Assembly: GCA_902500695.1 (NCBI GenBank) | Contig: CABVRQ010000009.1 | Coordinates: forward strand, 62,706-79,737 | From: an uncultured Nitrospira sp. | Lineage (GTDB): Bacteria > Nitrospirota > Nitrospiria > Nitrospirales > UBA8639 | Length of the DNA: 17,032 nucleotides | Direction of reading: 5' to 3' | Part shown: positions 1-7,448 of the stretch, piece after piece | How the letters are laid out: each line of letters starts with the position of its first letter | Position numbering within the stretch: position 1 is the stretch's first letter | Position numbers and translations under genes: made by a program | The notes under the pieces: model-generated | The model's database searches: none | What the model saw: only the letters and a program-made list of their open reading frames with translations | What the model was told of the DNA's origin: nothing

Positions 1-786
1 GTGTTTCAATGGGATTTTGCGATTCAGCAAGTGTGGCAATTCGTGGTCGTGCTCGTCCGCACAGCCGTTATTTTGTCGGCCCTGCCGTTGCTGGGAGGGC
101 AATCGGTTCCGAGTCGGATGAAAATCGGTATGGCCGTTATTATCGCCATTCTGTTGATGCCCGTCGTGACGTTTACCCTCCCTTCCAATTGGTTGGAACC
201 TGGCAATCTGGTGATCGCGTTAGGTGCCGAATTACTCGTGGGACTGGTCTTGGGTTTGGCATTGCGTTTACTCATGACTGCGGTGGAATTGGCGGGGAGT
301 GTGATGGGTTTTCAAGTGGGGTTTGCCATGGCCGGAGTGTTGGATCCTGTCACTCAAGTGGAAACTCCGGTGTTTGGTCAATTACTGACCATTCTGGCAA
401 CCCTTCTGTACTTTCAAGTCGATGGGCATCATCTGGTGTTGTTGGCGTTGGGCAGTAGTTTTCAGTTGATTCCACCCTTTGGCGCCCATTTGAGCGCCCC
501 TCTGTTGAGCGATGTAACCGGAGTCATGCAACGAACCTACGACACGGGATTAAAACTGGCCTTTCCGGTCATGGCCGCAACATTTCTGGTGCATGCCATC
601 ATGGGAATTCTTGGCCGGCTGGTTCCTCAGATGAACGTCATGCTGACCAGTTTTCCCATTACGATTTCGGTCGGTTTGTTGGTGTTAGGCTTGGGTTTGC
701 CCTTCATCGCCTTAGTCTTTCAAAACTGGATTGTCGGGATGGAGACGGTCTTGTGGGACTTAGTACAGGACTTAGGGCATGGCTGA
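1..786 (+). CDS. fliR: Flagellar biosynthesis protein FliR (export gate)
   Basis: Integral membrane component of the flagellar type III export gate (FliP/FliQ/FliR channel) in the inner membrane. The 261-residue protein has the usual FliR length and is hydrophobic throughout, with about six membrane segments. Family-typical stretches are SALPLLGGQSVPSR near residues 26-39, a GFQVGFAMAGVLDP region around residues 103-116, and a C-terminal hydrophobic segment ending in FIALVFQNW. It opens with GTG at base 1. That looks like the natural start because the N-terminus aligns with other FliR proteins, but a ribosome binding site cannot be seen at the window edge. The stop overlaps the flhB start by 8 nt, indicating translational coupling. 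fliP and fliQ would be expected just upstream. Confidence 0.93.
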   Translation: MFQWDFAIQQVWQFVVVLVRTAVILSALPLLGGQSVPSRMKIGMAVIIAILLMPVVTFTLPSNWLEPGNLVIALGAELLVGLVLGLALRLLMTAVELAGSVMGFQVGFAMAGVLDPVTQVETPVFGQLLTILATLLYFQVDGHHLVLLALGSSFQLIPPFGAHLSAPLLSDVTGVMQRTYDTGLKLAFPVMAATFLVHAIMGILGRLVPQMNVMLTSFPITISVGLLVLGLGLPFIALVFQNWIVGMETVLWDLVQDLGHG

Positions 787-1855
787 AAATAAAGACGGGG
801 CGGATAAATCAGAGCAACCGAGTTCGAAACGCTTAGCCGAGGCCCGTCGCAAAGGCCAAGTGCCGATGACCAGGGAATTGCCCTCCTTGTTTGTTTTATT
901 GGGTGGGGTTGGGGTGATTTCCCTTTGGGCCCCTCACGTCTTTGTCCAGTTTTTTGATCATTACCGGCAGTGGTTGGCGCAAGCCGGAACCCTCCAGTTA
1001 GATGCTCAGTCCACACATGTGTTGTTGTTAGATATCTCCTATCAAGCCTTTGTTCCTCTCATTCCCTTCGGACTCCTGGTTGGTGTGTTTGCGTTTCTCG
1101 CCATTGTTCTCCAAACCGGGCCGCTTTGGATTGACGAGGCCTTGCAACCCAAGCCCTCGAAATTGAATCCCTCCAATGGGTTGAAGCGCATCTTTTCCTG
1201 GAAAGGGGTGGTCGATCTTTTGAAGTCGTTGGTGAAGCTGGCAGGAGTGAGTGGGATTGCCTATCTGATTCTCTCCCATAACCTGCTTGCGATTATTCAA
1301 CTGCCCCTCCTGGAATTAACCGAAGCCGTTGGTGGTGTGTGGGGACTTCTGGAGAACATTGTGTGGTCAGTCGGAGGGGCCTTGCTCTTGTTGGCGATGA
1401 TCGATTTCACCTATCAGCGGTGGCAGCATACCGAAGATCACAAGATGACCAAACAGGAAGTGAAAGACGAGTCGAAGGATGTGGAAGGTGATCCGCAGAT
1501 TCGGTCCCGCCGCCTCAGCTTGCAACGGGAACGCGCCAGACAGCGCATGTTGCAGGCGGTGCCCAAAGCGGATGTGGTGATTACCAACCCAACCCACGTG
1601 GCGGTGGCGCTCAGATATGAAACGGGAAAAATGGACGCTCCGGTGGTGGTGGCGAAGGGCGCAGGGTTTATGGCGGCGAAGATTAAGGAAATCGCCCGTC
1701 ATGCTGGAGTCCCGATTGTTGAAAACCGCAGTCTGGCTCGAGGGTTGTATAAGGCAGTGAAAATCGGTCAGGAAGTGCCAGGGGCATTGTATCAGGCGGC
1801 GGCTGAGGTGTTGGCCTATGTGTATCGCTTGAAGAAAATGCATGAGGGGACGTGA
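779..1855 (+). CDS. flhB: Flagellar export switch protein FlhB
   Basis: FlhB controls the switch from rod/hook to filament export substrates at the flagellar export gate. The 358-residue protein has the family's charged N-terminus (DKSEQPSSKRLAEARRKGQV), four membrane segments within about residues 30-215, and a cytoplasmic domain. The self-cleavage motif NPTH is at residues 270-273 (cleavage expected between N270 and P271), followed by VAVALRYE and a PIVENRSLARGLY region. Length and motifs are complete. The ATG lies inside the end of fliR, with AGGA about 10 nt upstream. Its TGA stop forms part of the first GCGTGAGG-type repeat, and the gap to flhA is 150 nt, unlike the overlapping junctions elsewhere in this operon. 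Confidence 0.96.
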   Translation: MAENKDGADKSEQPSSKRLAEARRKGQVPMTRELPSLFVLLGGVGVISLWAPHVFVQFFDHYRQWLAQAGTLQLDAQSTHVLLLDISYQAFVPLIPFGLLVGVFAFLAIVLQTGPLWIDEALQPKPSKLNPSNGLKRIFSWKGVVDLLKSLVKLAGVSGIAYLILSHNLLAIIQLPLLELTEAVGGVWGLLENIVWSVGGALLLLAMIDFTYQRWQHTEDHKMTKQEVKDESKDVEGDPQIRSRRLSLQRERARQRMLQAVPKADVVITNPTHVAVALRYETGKMDAPVVVAKGAGFMAAKIKEIARHAGVPIVENRSLARGLYKAVKIGQEVPGALYQAAAEVLAYVYRLKKMHEGT

Positions 1856-1940
1856 AGCGTGAGGCCTAATGCGTGAGGTGAGAATGGGAAAGCGAAATAT
1901 CGGCACTCCCCCTCACGCTCATCCCCTACGCCTCAAGAGG
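1851..1940. repeat. Intergenic palindromic repeat, copy A (flhB-flhA)
   Basis: Imperfect inverted repeat filling most of the flhB-flhA gap. The octamer GCGTGAGG occurs at 1857-1864 and again at 1871-1878, and its exact complement CCTCACGC is at 1911-1918, followed by a second complementary stretch to about 1940. The arms consist of a degenerate GCGTRAG-like unit, and the loop spans roughly 1885-1908. The flhB stop codon is inside the first unit. No T-run follows, so this is not a standard intrinsic terminator. It is one of six related copies in the window. Confidence 0.8.
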
Positions 1941-2005
1941 TTCAGGAGAGTCTTATGGAAATAGAGTATCAATGAATGCGACAACGGTAACCGATCAAGG
2001 CATAC

Positions 2006-4111
2006 ATGGCATTTGATTCTCAAAAATTACGAGACGAACTCACTCCCGCGCATTATGGGGATGTGCTCCTGCCGGTCGGGGTGGTGGGGATGCTCCTCCT
2101 CATGCTGTTGCCCCTGCCCACGTTCCTTCTGGATCTCTTTTTATCCTTTAGTATTACCCTGTCTGTCTTGATTTTGCTCGTGACCATGCATGCCGGGCGT
2201 CCCGCGGAATTTTCCGTGTTCCCGTCGGTGGTGTTGCTCACCACATTATTCCGGCTTGCGTTGAATATTGCTTCGACGCGGGCCATTCTCATGCATGGGA
2301 ACGAAGGCCCCGCTGCAGCCGGGGAAGTCATTGCCGTGTTCGGGGAGTTTGTGGTCGGGGGAAATTATGCGGTGGGCATTGTCGTTTTCTCCATTCTGGT
2401 GATTATCAATTTTGTCGTGATCACCAAAGGTGCCACCCGTATTGCCGAAGTTGCCGCGCGATTTACCCTGGATGCGATGCCCGGCAGGCAAATGAGTATC
2501 GATGCGGATCTCAATGCGGGGATGATTGACGAAGGCGAAGCACGGAAGCGTCGGGAGGCCATTTCGCAGGAAGCCGATTTTTACGGATCAATGGACGGTG
2601 CCAGTAAGTTTGTTCGCGGCGATGCGATTGCCGCGCTGCTCATTATCTTTATCAACGTCATCGGCGGGTTGGGCATCGGCGTGTTGGAACATGGGATGTC
2701 CATTATGGAAGCCGCCAAACGCTTTACTTTGCTAACCGTCGGGGACGCCATCGTGGCTCAAATCCCCGCCCTGATTATGTCGACTGCTGCCGGTATCATT
2801 GTCACGCGGGTTTCGACCAAAACCAGCCTTGGACGTGATTTAACCGACCAAATCTTTTTTAATCCCCATCTGGTGGCTGCCGTGGCCGGCATGTTGTTCT
2901 TTTTAGGATTTCTTCCCGGGTTGCCGCATGTCGCGTTTTTGTTGTTGGGATCGATGACAGCCGGCCTTGCCTATGTGTTGAGGAATCAGAAGCAGGAAGC
3001 CGCTCGCCTCAAAAATCTCCCCAAGAAAAAAGATCCATCGACATCCTCCGGCACGGAATCGGTGGATACCGTCACTCCTCCGGATCTTATGGAGTTGCAT
3101 GTCGGCTATGGACTTGTGCCGTTTGTCGACCAGGCCCAGGGAGGGGAGTTGTTAGAACGGATCCGGTCTATCCGGCGCCAAACGGCTCTTGATATGGGCT
3201 TTGTCGTGCCGGCCGTGCATATCCGGGATAACCTCCAGCTCAAACCGCATGAGTACAGTATTTTGTTGAAGGGGATTCAGGTGGCCAAGGGAGAACTGGT
3301 GCCCCGGCATTTATTGGCCATCAATCCCGGTCATGCAAGAAAAGGTCTTCAAGGGAAGCCGGGAAAGGATCCGTGTTTTGGATTGCCAGCGGTCTGGATT
3401 GCCCCTTCCGAAAAGGAACGCGCTCAAATGGAGGGCTATACGGTCGTCGATGGGCCGGCCATTATTGCCACCCATCTGACGGAATTTATTAAATCCAATG
3501 GGCATGAATTGCTGGGTCGGCAAGAGGTCCAGAATTTGCTGGATAACTTAGCCAAGACCTATCCAAAGGTGGTGGATGACTTGATTCCGACTCAAATAAC
3601 GTTAGGAGCAGTGGTGAGAATCCTTAAGAATCTCTTACGAGAGCGCGTGTCGATCCGCGATCTGCGGACCATTTTGGAGACTGTTGCGGATTACACCACT
3701 CAGAGTAAGGATCCTGACACCCTGACGGAATATGCTCGGCAAAATTTGTCCAGAACCATTTCGTCCCAATATGCCAATGCCGACGGATTGCTGCAGGTGA
3801 TAAGTCTGGATCCGATGCTGGATCGCCGGTTGATGGAGGCGATGCGTCCCAGTGGTGGAGAACAAGGGGGGTTGCCTCCCAGTTTGTTGAATCAGGTGAT
3901 TCTGTCGGTCCGTCAGGCCATTGAGCGAGTGGTCAGTCAGGGGTATCAACCCGTGCTGTTATGTTCCCAGTCGATTCGATCCCAACTCTATCGCTTAGTC
4001 TCGCCGGGGGTGCATACCCTGGCGGTGCTGTCTCCGAACGAGTTGGACCCTAAAACCCAAATTCAAGCTATTGAAGTCGTGAGGATGCCACATGAAGCTG
4101 AAACGGTTTGA
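2006..4111 (+). CDS. flhA: Flagellar export apparatus protein FlhA
   Basis: Largest export-gate component. Its membrane half forms a ring with proton-channel activity, and its C-terminal cytoplasmic domain docks chaperone-substrate complexes. The 701-residue length is normal. Residues about 20-325 hold around eight membrane segments. The FHIPEP family signature includes RLALNIASTRAILMHG starting at R83, and the conserved cytoplasmic loop contains MPGRQMSIDADLNAG and ADFYGSMDGASKFVRGDAIA. A polar linker (KKKDPSTSSGTES) leads to the four-subdomain cytoplasmic region. The chosen ATG has AAGG 5 nt upstream; an earlier in-frame ATG at 1976 meets a stop after four codons. Two tiny ORFs (1955-1975 and 1972-2016) precede or overlap this start. 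The stop overlaps flhF by 20 nt. Confidence 0.97.
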   Translation: MAFDSQKLRDELTPAHYGDVLLPVGVVGMLLLMLLPLPTFLLDLFLSFSITLSVLILLVTMHAGRPAEFSVFPSVVLLTTLFRLALNIASTRAILMHGNEGPAAAGEVIAVFGEFVVGGNYAVGIVVFSILVIINFVVITKGATRIAEVAARFTLDAMPGRQMSIDADLNAGMIDEGEARKRREAISQEADFYGSMDGASKFVRGDAIAALLIIFINVIGGLGIGVLEHGMSIMEAAKRFTLLTVGDAIVAQIPALIMSTAAGIIVTRVSTKTSLGRDLTDQIFFNPHLVAAVAGMLFFLGFLPGLPHVAFLLLGSMTAGLAYVLRNQKQEAARLKNLPKKKDPSTSSGTESVDTVTPPDLMELHVGYGLVPFVDQAQGGELLERIRSIRRQTALDMGFVVPAVHIRDNLQLKPHEYSILLKGIQVAKGELVPRHLLAINPGHARKGLQGKPGKDPCFGLPAVWIAPSEKERAQMEGYTVVDGPAIIATHLTEFIKSNGHELLGRQEVQNLLDNLAKTYPKVVDDLIPTQITLGAVVRILKNLLRERVSIRDLRTILETVADYTTQSKDPDTLTEYARQNLSRTISSQYANADGLLQVISLDPMLDRRLMEAMRPSGGEQGGLPPSLLNQVILSVRQAIERVVSQGYQPVLLCSQSIRSQLYRLVSPGVHTLAVLSPNELDPKTQIQAIEVVRMPHEAETV

Positions 4112-5423
4112 AGCCCTCTCATTACAAGAAGCTCTCCAAGCGGTGAAAGCGGAACTGGGGCCTGAGGCGGTCATCGTCTCCTCCCGCCGGGTTCAAAAAG
4201 GGGGAGGCCTGTTTGGCCTGCTCAGTCAATCGATCATTGAGGTGACGGCAGCGGTGGATCGTTCATCCCAGGCGGAAGTTGAGCCCGCGCGTGTTGATCG
4301 ATCTTTTCAGTCCCTCCTAGCCAAACGTTTTGTGCCTGATGCGCCTCCTCTTCCTCCGGTGCAGGCCAAAGCCGATCACAGTTTTTCGGAAGCCCTGCAA
4401 GTCGCGAATGCGCTGGATCCGATGACTCAGCATCTTTATGAGATGCGCCAGGAAATTCAACGATTGCGGGAAGAACAACAAGATCCTGAACGGGTGTTAG
4501 GGCCCTTACGACAAGAATTAGAAGGCTTGCGGATTGTGGTGGGGCAGGTGTTGGGAAGTCAGATGGACAAACGGGTTGAAGGCTTACCTGGAGACCTGAT
4601 GGACGTCTATCAGTCGTTGGTGTCTCAGGGAGTGAACCCTCAGACCGCGCATCATCTGGTGCGTGCGGTGGTGGAAACGCTCGGGACAGCCGGTGTGGGG
4701 AATCGTGAGGCGATGAAAAGTCTGTTGTGGGAACGAATGGAGGAGGCGGTGGCCGTCTCGGGTCCAGCGATGTCCAAGCATTATGGCCAAAAAGTGATGA
4801 TGCTGGTGGGGCCGACAGGCGTGGGGAAAACGACGACGATTGCCAAGCTGGCCGGGTTGGCCCGTCAACAGGATGAGCATCGGCGGACGGTGTTGATTAC
4901 GTTGGATACGTATCGCGTGGCGGCGGTGGAGCAACTTCGAGTCTTTGCAAAAATTTTAAAAATACCTCTGGAGGTAGCGGTCTCTCACAAGGATTTCATG
5001 GAATGCATGGGACGACATCAGCATGCGGATTTGCTGTTGATTGATACGGCGGGGAGAAGCCCCAAGGATCAAGCGGGGTATGATGAATTACTTGCGATCA
5101 CCAGGGGACAAGTCCATGTGGAAACGCATCTGGTCTTAGCCGCTCCCATGGCCGAGTTGGTCCAGATGGACACCATTCGCCGCTATCAATCGGTTCCTAT
5201 TCATAAGCTCATCATCACGAAACTGGATGAGGTATCGATGGGCGGCGGTCTCTATAACGTGTTGTCACAGACGGGCCTGCCGGTCTCCTATCTTTCTGCC
5301 GGACAGCGTGTACCTGAAGATTTAGAGGCGGCCACCCGAACACGCCTTGTCGAATTGGCCTGGGGTCAATCACCGGCTCAGGTTCTTCAGGAACGGGTGC
5401 CGTTAACGGGGGTAGCACACTAA
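4092..5423 (+). CDS. flhF: Flagellar SRP-like GTPase FlhF
   Basis: SRP-family GTPase that determines where, and partly how many, flagella are built; it acts at the cell pole and membrane and is regulated by FlhG. The 443-residue protein has the FlhF N-terminus (MKLKRFEALSLQEALQAVK), a variable B region with a coiled-coil-like stretch around residues 115-150, an alpha-helical N domain, and a G domain. G1 is GPTGVGKTTT at residues 240-249. DTYRVAAVEQL, LLIDTAGRSPKD and TKLDE follow in the family order. The ATG overlaps the end of flhA and is preceded by GTGAGG at a good spacing. The stop TAA shares its last base with the flhG ATG. Confidence 0.96.
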   Translation: MKLKRFEALSLQEALQAVKAELGPEAVIVSSRRVQKGGGLFGLLSQSIIEVTAAVDRSSQAEVEPARVDRSFQSLLAKRFVPDAPPLPPVQAKADHSFSEALQVANALDPMTQHLYEMRQEIQRLREEQQDPERVLGPLRQELEGLRIVVGQVLGSQMDKRVEGLPGDLMDVYQSLVSQGVNPQTAHHLVRAVVETLGTAGVGNREAMKSLLWERMEEAVAVSGPAMSKHYGQKVMMLVGPTGVGKTTTIAKLAGLARQQDEHRRTVLITLDTYRVAAVEQLRVFAKILKIPLEVAVSHKDFMECMGRHQHADLLLIDTAGRSPKDQAGYDELLAITRGQVHVETHLVLAAPMAELVQMDTIRRYQSVPIHKLIITKLDEVSMGGGLYNVLSQTGLPVSYLSAGQRVPEDLEAATRTRLVELAWGQSPAQVLQERVPLTGVAH

Positions 5424-6355
5424 TGGCCGGGTCATCATCCACACCGCTACTGGTGCCCGGCGTTTCGGCTCAGCGACGACTGGATCAAGCCAGTGGATTA
5501 CGTGCCGCCATGAACGTCAACCCGCAGGCTCCTTCACGCATTCAGGTGATTGCGGTCAGTTCAGGAAAAGGCGGAGTCGGGAAAAGTAATGTGGTCGCGA
5601 ATGTGGCGGTGGCTGCGGCCCGTCAGGGACGGAAGGTGTTGATCATGGATGCGGATCTCGCCTTAGGAAACGTCGATATCTTATTGGGGCTGACTCCACA
5701 GTATACGATTGAGGACGTGCTCTCAGGGCAACGCCGCTTGGAGGACGTCCTCGTGACCGGGCCGGAAGGCATTCGCCTGTTGCCGGCAACGTCCGGAGGC
5801 CAGGCGTTCACTCAGCTGACTCATGAGCAGCAACTCCATTTACAATCGGCCTTTCTTCAGTTGGCGTCTCCACCGGACTTGCTGCTGATTGATTGTGCGG
5901 CAGGAATTTCGGCCAATGTGTTGTACTTTAGTTTGGTAGCTCACGAAACCCTTGTAGTCGTATCGCCTGATCCAACCTCTCTCACTGATGCCTATGCCCT
6001 GATCAAAATTCTTTCCACCCGCTATCACTTGCGAAGATTCCGCATGCTCGTCAACAAAGTCAAGCATAGCCAGGAAGGCAAAGAGGTATTTCGAAAATTA
6101 AGTTTAGTGACGGATCGGTTCTTGAACCTTTCGCTCGATTATCTGGGATGTATTCCCACAGATGACTATCTGACGATGGCCGTGGCTCAACAACGTGCGG
6201 TGTGTGATGTCTACCCGCGCGCTCCGGCGAGCCGAGCCTTTACCTCTTTGGTGAAGGTTCTCAATGATTGGAGGGGAGATTGTTCCTGGCAGGGGGGATT
6301 TCAACTTTTTGGTCCTGCTGCCTTGGGAGCCACACGAACTGTGACGGAAGGATAA
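5423..6355 (+). CDS. flhG: MinD/ParA-like flagellar number regulator FlhG (FleN)
   Basis: Cytoplasmic or membrane-associated ATPase that restricts flagellar number and stimulates FlhF GTPase activity. The 310-residue sequence has the FlhF-activating N-terminal motif (LDQASGLRAA, D21-Q22-A23). Next come the deviant Walker A motif KGGVGKS at residues 49-55, a MDADLALGNVDILLGL switch region and LLLIDCAAGIS; the family more often reads IDTGAGIS there. The rest matches the FlhG MinD fold through a DYLGCIPTDDYLTMAV stretch. Its ATG overlaps the flhF stop (TAATG), and fliA begins 3 nt after its stop, so the three are almost certainly cotranscribed and coupled. In gamma-proteobacteria the homologue FleN also restrains the master activator FleQ; no such activator is visible here. 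Confidence 0.95.
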   Translation: MAGSSSTPLLVPGVSAQRRLDQASGLRAAMNVNPQAPSRIQVIAVSSGKGGVGKSNVVANVAVAAARQGRKVLIMDADLALGNVDILLGLTPQYTIEDVLSGQRRLEDVLVTGPEGIRLLPATSGGQAFTQLTHEQQLHLQSAFLQLASPPDLLLIDCAAGISANVLYFSLVAHETLVVVSPDPTSLTDAYALIKILSTRYHLRRFRMLVNKVKHSQEGKEVFRKLSLVTDRFLNLSLDYLGCIPTDDYLTMAVAQQRAVCDVYPRAPASRAFTSLVKVLNDWRGDCSWQGGFQLFGPAALGATRTVTEG

Positions 6356-6358
6356 CGC

Positions 6359-7153
6359 ATGAAACGTGGCGCGGTAACAACAGTGTCAGAGAGACCGGTT
6401 TCGGAAAACACCACACCGTCGATTCCGACGAAACTTTCGCTCTCCCCCCAGGAACGCGAAGCTCTGGTTCAGGAGTTTTTGTCGGTCATTAAATACATGG
6501 CTATGCGAATGGCCATGCGAGCCTCGAGTGGGCTCAATGTGGAAGATTTGATGAGCGCCGGAATGGTAGGGCTTCTGGATGCCCTGACGAAGTTCGATCC
6601 CTCACGAGAAATTAAATTTCGTACCTATGCGGAGTTTCGTATTCGTGGCGCGATGCTTGACGAAATCCGAGCGATGGACTGGGTGCCGAGGTCTCTTCGG
6701 GAGCGTATCGGGAAAATTCAACATGCGGCCAATGAATGGACAAAACGCAAAGGTCGGCCGCCGACGGAAGAAGAGTTGGCGGAATCCCTAGGTATGCAGC
6801 CGCAAGAAGTGGATGAGACTCTTTTGCAAGCCAAAGGCGCTGTGGTCTTGAGCCTCGATGATTTGGGGTCCAATGATGAAGATTCCCATCCCATCTTGGA
6901 TGCGCTGGCGGATCGCGATCAACCCTCGCCGTTGGAGACCCTGGTGTCCGAGGATGCACGCCAGGCGTTGGTTGATGCCATTGAGCGATTGCCTGAACGC
7001 CAACGGCTTGTCTTGACCCTCTATTACTTTGAAGAGCTGACGATGAAGGAGATCGGTGTCGTGTTGCACGTCACCGAATCCCGCATTTGTCAGTTACATG
7101 CGCAAGCCATGATTCGTCTGAAGGCACTTCTCCATACCCGGCTAGGTCCGTAG
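6359..7153 (+). CDS. fliA: Flagellar sigma factor FliA (sigma-28, WhiG family)
   Basis: Sigma factor directing RNA polymerase to late flagellar and chemotaxis genes. The 264 residues include sigma region 2 (about residues 40-110, with SAGMVGLLDALTKFDP, KFRTYAEFRIRGAMLDEIR and the FliA-typical MDWVPRSLRER). Region 3 follows (about 115-175, with KGRPPTEEELAESLGM), then region 4 (about 205-260, with RLPERQRLVLTLYYFEELTM and a VTESRICQLHAQA helix-turn-helix). A polar N-terminal extension of about 30 residues precedes region 2. GGAAGGA lies upstream of the ATG at a usable spacing. It closes the flagellar operon; a 295-nt gap follows. No anti-sigma factor FlgM is visible in the window. Confidence 0.95.
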   Translation: MKRGAVTTVSERPVSENTTPSIPTKLSLSPQEREALVQEFLSVIKYMAMRMAMRASSGLNVEDLMSAGMVGLLDALTKFDPSREIKFRTYAEFRIRGAMLDEIRAMDWVPRSLRERIGKIQHAANEWTKRKGRPPTEEELAESLGMQPQEVDETLLQAKGAVVLSLDDLGSNDEDSHPILDALADRDQPSPLETLVSEDARQALVDAIERLPERQRLVLTLYYFEELTMKEIGVVLHVTESRICQLHAQAMIRLKALLHTRLGP

Positions 7154-7448
7154 TCGTTTTCGGCCTGTGAGGAATGACCTCTATGTGGAAGCCTATAGGC
7201 GGTCTTCAACATGGCCATAGTCAAAGTATGCCAACCGGGAGCGTTTCCTGCAGCCGTCTGGTCCCTGCCGCGTCTCATGTCGGGAACCCCGCACCTCCGA
7301 ACCATCGGATGTCGCACATTGATGGTGAGGGGAAGGGAGGCTTCATGGCTTCACCATGTAGGGACTATCATCAGTCTTGAGTTTGTGCTCATCCCGGCCG
7401 AAAGACACAAAAAATCAACATTGTTTAAAGCGTGCAGTGTGAAATGTC
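7154..7448. other. Gap between fliA and the phosphatase gene; no gene supported
   Basis: This 295-nt stretch is the longest gene-free interval after the flagellar operon. Forward open frames at 7174-7380 and 7211-7474 overlap each other, resemble no family I recognise and lack a convincing ribosome binding site, so I do not call them. Small palindromes occur (GCCTATAGGC near 7191), but no hairpin with a T-run is seen. The end nearest the next gene contains a candidate FliA-type promoter (7377-7404). I do not recognise a riboswitch. Confidence 0.5.
7377..7404 (+). promoter_or_regulatory. Candidate FliA (sigma-28) promoter before the RsbU-like gene
   Basis: The sequence TTGAGTTT, a 12-nt spacer, then GCCGAAAG resembles the enterobacterial sigma-28 consensus TAAAGTTT-N11-GCCGATAA (6/8 and 6/8 matches, spacer one longer). 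It would start transcription about 40 nt before the ATG at 7449. It sits 220 nt downstream of fliA itself. The match is partial and was found by eye, so confidence is modest; the same spacer length in the stronger candidate at 9900-9927 is mild support. Confidence 0.3.

Noticed and set aside
1990..1997. ACCGATCA as a sigma-28 -10 box before flhA
   Set aside because: No TAAA-like -35 at the right spacing, and transcription would begin at the start codon itself.
4092..4111. Frameshift at the flhA-flhF overlap
   Set aside because: Both proteins are complete at normal length; a 20-nt overlap with a good ribosome binding site is ordinary translational coupling.
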